NCBI GenBank assembly: GCA_963727755.1
Contig: CAVSHN010000014.1
Coordinates: 124,001-188,000 of the forward strand
Origin: DASYAN01 sp963727755
GTDB lineage: Bacteria; Chloroflexota; Ktedonobacteria; Ktedonobacterales; Ktedonobacteraceae
DNA length: 64,000 bases
Direction of reading: 5' to 3'
Position numbers and translations under genes: made by a program. The notes beneath the pieces are model-generated. The model worked only from the letters and a program-made list of their open reading frames with translations. It had not been told where the DNA came from and ran no database searches. Positions 19,545 through 25,957 of this stretch are shown piece after piece. The stretch's first letter is position 1; every line of letters starts with the position of its first letter.

Positions 19545-19632
19545 AAAAGCGGTTCGAATACGTTCTGCATCGACGAAGCCCTCACCACAGGAAGTAGGAC
19601 TAGCCAGTCGAAAGACGGGAGGTAACCATACC
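19545..19632 (+). ncRNA. RNA element copy 2, leader of the nucleotidyltransferase gene
   Basis: About 90% identical to copy 3 over 80 bases from AAAAGCGGTTCGAATACG to CAGTCGAAAGACGGG. It includes the GTC-GAAA-GAC tetraloop hairpin. Where copy 3 goes on to a terminator, copy 2 runs straight into GGAGGTAACC and the ATG of the next gene, so here the RNA serves as a 5' leader with the ribosome binding site right at the foot of the last hairpin. The central stem is weaker than in copy 3 (CCT/AGG instead of CCCTC/GAGGG). Confidence 0.6.
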
Positions 19633-20013
19633 ATGATTAGACTAACTGCTAAGACAGAAGCCGAACTAAAACAAATACTGGATGAACTAATAAAAGGTGT
19701 TATTCCAATATTCGGTGAAAAACTAAAAAGAGTTATCCTATTTGGCTCATATGCCAGAGGTGATTATGATGAAGAATCAGACATCGATGTTATGTTTCTC
19801 ATAGACGACGATGCTAAAATTCTGCACAATAAATATAGAAAAGCTGTTCGTGAAATAATATCGGATATTGACTTTAAATACAGCACTTTACTTTGCAGTG
19901 TACTGCAAAATGAACATGATTTTTATGAATGTGTTAACAGCATACCATTTTATAAAAATGTGGAAACGGAAGGGATTACATTATATGGACACAAACATGT
20001 TGCAATACTCTAA
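19633..20013 (+). CDS. Minimal nucleotidyltransferase (MNT-like)
   Basis: 126 residues from ATG 19633, chosen because GGAGGT stands ten bases upstream; the open frame reaches back into the RNA leader but that part is not protein-like. VILFGSYARGDYDEESDIDVMF holds the polymerase-beta type site, GSYARG then two Asp in SDIDV. A third acidic residue may be in DIDFKYS. MNT proteins often pair with HEPN toxins and act by nucleotidylating the partner; no HEPN gene follows, though the next 80 bases look eroded. Codon use is AT-rich compared with the metabolic genes nearby, in keeping with transfer. The arrangement after the RNA element replaces DUF3800 found with the other two copies. Confidence 0.75.
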   Translation: MIRLTAKTEAELKQILDELIKGVIPIFGEKLKRVILFGSYARGDYDEESDIDVMFLIDDDAKILHNKYRKAVREIISDIDFKYSTLLCSVLQNEHDFYECVNSIPFYKNVETEGITLYGHKHVAIL

Positions 20014-20100
20014 ATACAGAATGGAATATGAATACTGATCAACTAGCCTTACCAACGATCAACGGTTGTTGATTGCTGCCAAGGCTAGCTATACAACGGG

Positions 20101-20511
20101 TTACCTGCGTATTTCTCTTTTCTGTGTTAAGGCTTCTCTCGGGTAAAATAGTACCGGAAGACGAGGAAGTATTACTCCTGCGAAAATCGTCTCTGCCCCT
20201 AGCAACATAAGATCCCGCGTGAATATATATGCTATCAGAAGGGTAAAAAGCAAGATAAGAGTCCACGTAGTGAGGCGTTCCCTCATCTTAGTTTCGCTGT
20301 CTGCTTTGTCTTTTGGTTTTCTCTGTGGATACTGCTGCATCTGTCGTCCGTTCTTATGGGGAAAAGGCACTTGGGCAGATGAATTGTATCCTTCATCTAC
20401 CTTCTTCGGTGGCAATTGAGAGCTAGTATTACCCATAGGGATAATATCACTAGCATCAGGGATATCTTCATTCTTTACGTCGAAGGGATGGTCTCCAGAG
20501 GTATCAGCCAT
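20101..20511 (-). CDS. Small membrane protein of unknown function
   Basis: 136 residues behind GGAGGAGGCATCCT. The first ~85 residues are polar and Pro-rich (IIPMGNTSSQLPPKKVDE), followed by two hydrophobic segments (TWTLILLFTLLIAYIF; LLGAETIFAGVILPRLPVLF) and a basic end. No family recognised. Confidence 0.6.
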   Translation of the reverse strand: MADTSGDHPFDVKNEDIPDASDIIPMGNTSSQLPPKKVDEGYNSSAQVPFPHKNGRQMQQYPQRKPKDKADSETKMRERLTTWTLILLFTLLIAYIFTRDLMLLGAETIFAGVILPRLPVLFYPREALTQKREIRR

Positions 20512-20822
20512 AGGATGCCTCCTCCTTATTTCAAAAAATGCTTATAAAGCAAAACAATAGCTTGTTATGCCTTTCCCAAGAGTATGCTGAAATGTTCCCA
20601 CAATTTTCCCATCAACACACTATGCGAAGATCTTCACCTATAAGTTTTGCCTTTTGCCCTCACCATTTGTCTTGCAGATGTCGCACACTTGTCCCTCTTT
20701 GTCAATTCTCACACTTGTGTTTTTCAGCTATACTGTTTTAGGAATGAAGGCGTCAACGTTGATAGCCTTATCCGTTGCTTTTTTGATGTTCTGGTACCCT
20801 ACCCCATCTATGCTGAGATTTT
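20512..20822. other. Gap upstream of the membrane protein gene
   Basis: No gene. On the minus strand there is a TTGACA near 20705, but no convincing -10 at the right distance. CACACTTGT occurs twice (near 20685 and 20710). Confidence 0.3.
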
Positions 20823-20864
20823 AATAAAATTTTGATTGACCAAAATTTTATTCCATGCTAGAAT
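20823..20864 (+). promoter_or_regulatory. Promoter with overlapping perfect palindrome
   Basis: AATAAAATTTTG (20823-20834) and CAAAATTTTATT (20841-20852) form a perfect 12-bp inverted repeat with a 6-base centre. Inside it starts the -35 TTGACC (20836-20841); 17 bases on is the -10 TAGAAT (20859-20864). This is the geometry of a repressed promoter with the operator over the -35 box. It points into the 1-kb gene-free region ahead of the HNH endonuclease. Confidence 0.7.
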
Positions 20865-20870
20865 GCAGAA

Positions 20871-21600
20871 TTAAAGTGGCCTTTTTGTGTACACCACAAG
20901 GCTTCTTAGGCCGACATATATTCTTCACCCATACAACCTGCTCGTTTCCTAATCCTGGCCGGAGAGAAATAACAGTGTTGCATACGAGAATGAACGTAGG
21001 TCGATAGCAGTGATGAGGCAAGGGCAGTATCGCAACTACTGCTTAGCCTCTATCTATCAGAATAGGTACGTGGGATAGGGTATCTGTTACACAATGTACC
21101 TCCGCGCAGTTGAAACAGTAAAAAATGTATACACCCGCACTCTCCGTTCGCTAGTTCCTTGTGAAGCCAACGCACAAGCCAGTTTGTTCATGTGAAAATT
21201 GCGAATACTCATCAATGGCATTCGGCTTCGCAAGCGGATTTGACAAAAAAATGAGCGAACCGTGAGCCCGCAATATACGATAAAGGCGATAGAACTATTC
21301 TCCTATCACAACAATCGCTTGTATATTCTCTGGTATTTTGTAGACCCATAACCTGACAAAAAGACAGATCCATTTATAGCTCAGGGCGTCTTGCTTTCCT
21401 AATAGCTGGCACATAGTGCCTATGCTTAACATTTTTAAGCTCTTGGTAATTCAGGGATAAACAAGATGTACCGCCTCACGCCAAGGCTTATGGTAGTGTT
21501 TGGAATCATACCAATCTCCTCGCACCAATGTCAAGTTTGCACACCACGCTAACTCTAAAGTGGTACTAATTGACAGTGTGGTTCTACCACTAAAGTTGAG
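20871..21600 (+). ncRNA. Candidate long structured RNA
   Basis: No plausible ORF on either strand. Hairpins seen by eye: GGCC 20878/20909; nested GAGGC and GCAGT with ACTGC and GCCTC at 21012-21054; nested GGTAC, GTG, GATA with their partners at 21065-21100; TTGCGAA/TTCGCAA 21199-21233; AATATAC plus AAGGCGAT with ATCGCTT plus GTATATT at 21272-21327 (14 pairs, one bulge); GGCAC-ATA-GTGCC 21404-21426; GCTTAA/TTAAGC 21424-21440; AACT and AGTGGTA with TACCACT and AGTT at 21551-21597. Some 6-7 bp stems are expected by chance in this length; the 14-pair one and the nested ones are not. No match to RNase P, tmRNA, SRP or 6S consensus was recognised. 21601-21866 shows nothing further. Confidence 0.45.
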
Positions 21601-21866
21601 CTAAAAATATCCTCCTAATAATTTGTAGTACTACTGATATGGCAACCCACATCATTTCTGAAACTGTCCTGCTGAAACATACTACAAGTGTAACCAACCT
21701 CGATTTTTACGCGTGTCTAATACAGCAACCATTGAAATATTGTTGACCATATAACAGAATACTCCAAATTATCTATGAAAGAAAAAATACCTATGGCGTT
21801 ATCGGTAGAGCACCTCCCCTGGAGATAGCTCTCACCCTGATAAATCTATCACATGAGGCCTGTGCT

Positions 21867-22427
21867 GTGCCGCTCCAATCAGCAAAGCAAGAAACCTATC
21901 CACACGCAGAAATCGCAATCGCAATCCCACTTCCAAATGGACAAGTCTGCTTGATCAGCCGAGAAGACAACGACCTCTCTACATATGCGTGGCACATGAG
22001 TACAAAAGGCGGATATGTACAGCGTAAAGTAAAAGAAGATGAAAAGAGAAAATATATTTTTCTTCACCGTGAAATTGCACAAAGAATTATTGGTGGATCT
22101 CTTACTCATAGCATTATTGTAGAGCATGAAAACGGCAACAAATTGGATAATAGAAGACAGAATATCTTACCTCTTACTGCAGCTGAAAGCACACAAAGAC
22201 ATAATATCAGGAGGTCAAACAAATCAGGATATAGAGGTGTATATTACAATAAGAGCGAGGAAAAATGGGTATCAAGTATCACTGTCAATAAACGTAAAAT
22301 ACATTTAGGATACTACAATGACCCAAAATGTGCAGCAAAAGCGTATAATGAAGCAGCAATAAAATATTACGGCGAAGATGCTAAATTGAATATCATACAA
22401 AATGCTGATAAGGAAGATTTCATTTAA
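21867..22427 (+). CDS. HNH endonuclease with AP2-type DNA-binding domain
   Basis: 186 residues, GTG start. The middle shows an HNH fold of the phage/homing type (FLHREIAQRIIG, then VEHENGNKLDNRRQNILPLT, where His, the Asn/Asp pair and Asn build the metal site). The C-terminal 55 residues are an AP2/ERF-like domain: SGYRGVYYNKSEEKWVSSI, KRKIHLGYYND, KCAAKAYNEAAIKYYGE. This pairing is typical of free-standing homing endonucleases. AT-rich like its surroundings and alone, downstream of the candidate structured RNA in the same direction. Confidence 0.85.
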   Translation: MPLQSAKQETYPHAEIAIAIPLPNGQVCLISREDNDLSTYAWHMSTKGGYVQRKVKEDEKRKYIFLHREIAQRIIGGSLTHSIIVEHENGNKLDNRRQNILPLTAAESTQRHNIRRSNKSGYRGVYYNKSEEKWVSSITVNKRKIHLGYYNDPKCAAKAYNEAAIKYYGEDAKLNIIQNADKEDFI

Positions 22428-22684
22428 ATGAAAAATAGAAAAATAAGTATAAGCAAATAATGTATTTAAAAAATAATATATATCTACCTTCATCCCGCAA
22501 AGGTGAGCTATCACTTTAGTAGTTTTGTTTTGCTTTCTCTCTTGGAGGTCTTCTATATGCACTTGTGAGGCTGGCAAGCGCACAGGTGAACTGCTAGAGA
22601 AATCTAGATAGGCTAGTTTTGTATTTCTGACCTATATGAGTAACGTGTAAGAAGTACATTTATATAAACAAAACTTGAAAAGTC

Positions 22685-22713
22685 TTGACAAATGCTCACC
22701 ACTCAGGTATACT
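22685..22713 (+). promoter_or_regulatory. Promoter of RNA element copy 3
   Basis: TTGACA (22685-22690), 17-base spacer, TATACT (22708-22713), with the same upstream AT-rich lead as copy 2. Confidence 0.85.
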
Positions 22714-22846
22714 AAAAGCGGTTCGAATACGTTCTGTATTGACGAAGCCCTCACCAGAGGGAGTAGGACTAGCCAGTCGAAAGACGGGGTGACTAGCTCT
22801 ATACAAGCTAGCCGAAAAAATCCACCCCATAGGGGTGGGTTTTTTA
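22714..22846 (+). ncRNA. Small RNA, copy 3, convergent to a DUF3800 remnant
   Basis: The most complete copy: promoter, structured body, terminator. Proposed pairs: GGTTCG with CGAAGCC and AATAC with GTATT around the loop GTTCT (22719-22751); CCCTC-ACCA-GAGGG (22750-22763); GTC-GAAA-GAC (22779-22788); CTAGC/GCTAG (22794-22812). The sequence AGTAGGACTAGCC follows the second hairpin, as AGGACCAG does in copy 1. No ORF of note. Likely a free small RNA; its target or protein partner is unknown. Confidence 0.65.
22815..22845. terminator. Bidirectional terminator of copy 3
   Basis: CCACCCC (22822-22828) / GGGGTGG (22832-22838), 7 bp with a 3-base loop, flanked by six A on the left and six T on the right, so it can serve both strands. 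The T run overlaps the stop codon of the convergent DUF3800 remnant. Confidence 0.9.
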
Positions 22847-22965
22847 TATTTCTCTCATAAACCCTCTCTTCTCTAAATCATTAAAAAACTCCTTTGTATA
22901 TGGCTCACCTTCCAGACAGTCACGCGCAAACCCTGCCAAGGCGTCAGCAAGCCGCAAGAGCTTAC
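22844..22965 (-). pseudogene. C-terminal remnant of a DUF3800 gene
   Basis: Read on the minus strand from 22965 to the TAA at 22844-22846: KLLRLADALAGFARDCLEGE and then PYTKEFFNDLEKRGFMREI. This aligns without gaps to the end of the intact DUF3800 protein (SLIRLADSLAGFIRDVLDGD...). The left part of the gene is gone; the break abuts the end of dprA. The remnant stands to RNA copy 3 exactly as the whole gene stands to copy 1. Confidence 0.8.
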
Positions 22966-22966
22966 A

Positions 22967-24139
22967 TCATCCCCGTATAGCCCGAACATACTGCATCCCC
23001 CCCACCTGCCTCACCATCCCCTTCAATTCCAGCGTCGTCAATGCTGCCGTGACGTCTTGAGCGGTGAGTTGGGATTGGCGAATGAGATCGTCGATATGAC
23101 AGGGTTCTTGGCTGAGTAGAGCAAGGAGAGCTTGCTCTTCAGAGTTGGTTGGTAAATCTACCTGGGCTTCAACCTGTTGGGGTACCATGTAAAGGTTCAG
23201 GCTCATGAGAATGTCATTGATGTTCGTTACCGGGTGGGCCCCATCTTGGATGAGTTTGTTTACACCGGCACCACCAAGCGAGAAGATATTGCTGGGAATG
23301 GCAAATACTTCACGACCTTGCTCTAGGGCTGAACCTGCCGTTATTAATGCGCCGCTACGCTGAGGAGCTTCTGTGACCAATATGCCTAGTGAGAGACCTG
23401 AGATGATATGGTTGCGAGCCGGGAAGTTTCTGGCCTCTGGTCGCACGCCCAATGGGAAGGCTGTCAGTAGTGCACCCTGGCCTGAGTCAACTATACGTTT
23501 GGCGAGATTGAAGTTCGATGCGGGATAAATGATGTCTAGCCCACAGGCAAGTACGGCGATGGTACGACCACCAGAGTCCAGCGCAGCAGTATGAGCTACC
23601 GTATCAACGCCCAAGGCTAATCCACTAACAATGGTGACTTTGCCACGGACGAGTTCCTGTGCAAAATGTTCTGTCACCTGCCGCCCATAAGCACTCATTT
23701 TACGCGTACCGACAATCCCTAGCGAGTAATGGCGGTCATCGTCGGTGAGGTTGCCACAGATGTAGAGGACTGGAGGTGCATACTCGATCTTTCTGAGCAA
23801 TGGTGGATAGGCCTCGTCTTTCCACGTAATGACACGCACCCGTAGACGTTCAAGGCGATCTAACTCTTGTTGGGGTACAATGGAGGTTCGTTGTTTGATA
23901 AAGCTCTTGATAATTTTCTGGTCGAGTCCAGCTTCGGCAAGTGCGACGGAACTGGCCTGCCAAGCTACCGCAACGTCTTGGTGGAAAAAGTCGAGCAGCA
24001 ATTTGAAACGGACGGGACCAATGCCCACTACACGGCTGAATGCTATCCAATACTTTAACTCGTCCAGTGAGAGGACATCGGACGGATAATAATGGGCTGA
24101 TGCGTCACTCACTACCATCTGCATCTTCTGCTTTCGCAT
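22967..24139 (-). CDS. dprA: DNA processing protein DprA
   Basis: 390 residues behind AGGAG. N-terminal SAM-like region (LKYWIAFSRVVGIGPVRFKLL), Rossmann-like DprA core with GIVGTRKMSAYGRQ, VSGLALGVDTVAH and ARNHIISGLS, and a C-terminal winged helix (LLSQEPCHIDDLIRQS). DprA loads RecA onto incoming single-stranded DNA during transformation. The DUF3800 remnant touches its 3' end, so an exchange event took place right behind this gene. Confidence 0.93.
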   Translation of the reverse strand: MRKQKMQMVVSDASAHYYPSDVLSLDELKYWIAFSRVVGIGPVRFKLLLDFFHQDVAVAWQASSVALAEAGLDQKIIKSFIKQRTSIVPQQELDRLERLRVRVITWKDEAYPPLLRKIEYAPPVLYICGNLTDDDRHYSLGIVGTRKMSAYGRQVTEHFAQELVRGKVTIVSGLALGVDTVAHTAALDSGGRTIAVLACGLDIIYPASNFNLAKRIVDSGQGALLTAFPLGVRPEARNFPARNHIISGLSLGILVTEAPQRSGALITAGSALEQGREVFAIPSNIFSLGGAGVNKLIQDGAHPVTNINDILMSLNLYMVPQQVEAQVDLPTNSEEQALLALLSQEPCHIDDLIRQSQLTAQDVTAALTTLELKGMVRQVGGMQYVRAIRG

Positions 24140-24155
24140 CTTTTGTTTTCTCCTA

Positions 24156-25538
24156 TTATGTTATTTTATATTTTGGTGGGCCCTGCCGACTCGACACGAT
24201 ATGCTGCGGAGTGTATTGTCTCTGCCGAGCCAATAATACCATCTGCCTTACCCTGCGCTGATAACTGAAGATAGCACCCAAGCCAAGGAGCGAGACTACT
24301 ACTAGCACAATACCCAGCAAGAGAAGAAAAATGGTTGTGCCATTGTACGGGTTGGGTGGTGACTGTGGCATAGGCAATGGCTCTGCTAACTCATCTTTTG
24401 AGAGGGTGGGAGGCTGGTTCAGTGAGAGATGCCACTGATTTTCTAAGTGGGAGGAATTTAGTCCCAGGGCCTGACGCATGTCTGCATCAAATGATTGATA
24501 GGGGTTACTCATATCATGGATCAAGGTAGTCATTTTTTGCAATCCGAAGGTCTGGTACATATATGCTACTAGCTGCCAACCCTGGGCATAAGCCAAATAC
24601 GCTGTATCAGCATTGGCTGGGAAATTCTGGGAAATCGTGCTCAGTGGCAACAGATGATGGTCATTGAGTGCCGTTTTGAACCGTACTAACATCTCGCTTT
24701 CATGGTAGATCTGATTGTTGACTGCTAATCCCTCATCAAACCAAGTTGGCGCTACACTTGGAGCAACGATTTGGTGAAAAACTAGATGTGTCAATTCATG
24801 TGGCATATCTCGCTGGAGCGTGTCATCACTCACCGATTGGGCGACGAGCGAGGCCTGGAATACAGATGGGAAAGCAATGCCTCCTACCCACTCATGCACA
24901 TTGGGAGGCAAAGAACTCTGAAAATCGTTGGCATTTTGATATACCCAGAGGTTAATCAGGTGGTTTAAACCTCCACCCAGATTGTGACTGATATGCTGGA
25001 TATCAGTGCCCACTTTTCCAAGCACCATATGACCGAAGTCCGTATCATGGCCATACCAGTTGACTTGGTACAAGCCTTTTGAGAGGTGCAGCCAGTTGAA
25101 GCGGTTGTCTAGAATTTCTATAGTCTGCGAAGAACTAGTATAGCTATTACCAGCAGTATCGGTAATAGTCCAATAATAGCTAATCTGTGTACCAACCAGA
25201 GGGAACTCGTAAATGTTCGCTAGCAAATTGTCATGCCACTGAAAGGTGTAGGTGGAAGCACCACCAGTAGCGGTGACTTGATGCGATGGCTGGTAGCCCG
25301 AATTTTGGTACGTGAGATAAATGATTGCATGAGCAAGAGAGCCTCCGCTATCATGCACACTGATCTTGAAATCAATCGATTTAGGAAACGTCAAGGTACT
25401 GCTCTGGGAATTCACCTGAATAGGATGGCTGACAGCCCGCGTAACCGAAGAAGAGAAGAGAAGTGATATACCTAAAAATATGCATATGACAAAGAAGAGA
25501 ACAAAGGCTTTTAAGACGTGTGCTTGTCGTAGCAACAT
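24156..25538 (-). CDS. Exported gluzincin-type metallopeptidase (peptidase MA-like)
   Basis: 460 residues from ATG 25538, chosen because GAGGAG stands eight bases upstream. Signal segment VLKAFVLFFVICIFLGISLL at the N-terminus; a beta-rich domain (about 40-150); zinc motif HELTHLVFHQ with the third ligand in WFDEGLAV, as in gluzincins; a C-terminal membrane helix (GTTIFLLLLGIVLVVVSLLGL) and a short basic tail. Probably a surface-anchored protease facing outwards. Seventeen bases separate it from dprA on the same strand. Confidence 0.8.
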   Translation of the reverse strand: MLLRQAHVLKAFVLFFVICIFLGISLLFSSSVTRAVSHPIQVNSQSSTLTFPKSIDFKISVHDSGGSLAHAIIYLTYQNSGYQPSHQVTATGGASTYTFQWHDNLLANIYEFPLVGTQISYYWTITDTAGNSYTSSSQTIEILDNRFNWLHLSKGLYQVNWYGHDTDFGHMVLGKVGTDIQHISHNLGGGLNHLINLWVYQNANDFQSSLPPNVHEWVGGIAFPSVFQASLVAQSVSDDTLQRDMPHELTHLVFHQIVAPSVAPTWFDEGLAVNNQIYHESEMLVRFKTALNDHHLLPLSTISQNFPANADTAYLAYAQGWQLVAYMYQTFGLQKMTTLIHDMSNPYQSFDADMRQALGLNSSHLENQWHLSLNQPPTLSKDELAEPLPMPQSPPNPYNGTTIFLLLLGIVLVVVSLLGLGAIFSYQRRVRQMVLLARQRQYTPQHIVSSRQGPPKYKIT

Positions 25539-25957
25539 CAATAAATCTCCTCGTCTGCAATCATAAAAACAGCAGTCCTTATTGTACATGATTTTGCTGT
25601 GTTATGCATGCTATTGTGGAGGCAAGTAGTACCTTCTATTAGTGTCTGTTGCCAACTGGAGGCAGAACCCGCTATTGACGCATGCCTAAGAGATTTGGCT
25701 TCACAAGAGCCCGCATCCCCTACAATCCCCAAAAGGTACCTACAATCCCCAAAAAGTAATATCTGTTAGTGTGTGTCAGAGAATATCTGTTATAGTATTG
25801 ATCAGTTCTTTGCAGCAAGAGCCATCGTGTTGAAATAAGCTGTATAGCTAAAGATTTTGTCTAAAAATAGCATAAATAGATAAAAATACATTTATTGATC
25901 AGAAATTGGCAGATGCCAAGATGCACCGTTTGTAGGTTGAAAAGAGGATAAAGTTTC
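25539..25957. other. Divergent gap between peptidase and PBP-A
   Basis: No gene. Holds a 20-base direct repeat (TACAATCCCCAAAAGGTACC and a near copy, 25721-25760). The start region of PBP-A has GAAAAGAGGATAAAG upstream of the ATG. Confidence 0.4.
25721..25760. repeat. 20-base tandem direct repeat
   Basis: Two adjoining copies of TACAATCCCCAAAAGGTACC, the second differing only at its end (AAAAAGTAAT). Could be a protein binding site between the divergent promoters. Confidence 0.6.

Noticed and set aside
19549..19566. GGTTCGAAT in RNA copies 2 and 3 as the T-loop of a tRNA or tmRNA
   Set aside because: The closing stem is imperfect, no acceptor stem or CCA end follows, and the motif lies at the 5' end of the transcript.
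20871..21866. Group I or II intron, HEARO RNA, RNase P, 6S or T-box
   Set aside because: I see no intron core or domain V, no IscB-type ORF, no conserved RNase P or tmRNA blocks and no T-box GGTGGTACCGCG. Kept only as an unassigned structured RNA.
25721..25760. Insertion-sequence target duplication
   Set aside because: The two copies adjoin each other with nothing between and no trace of an element.
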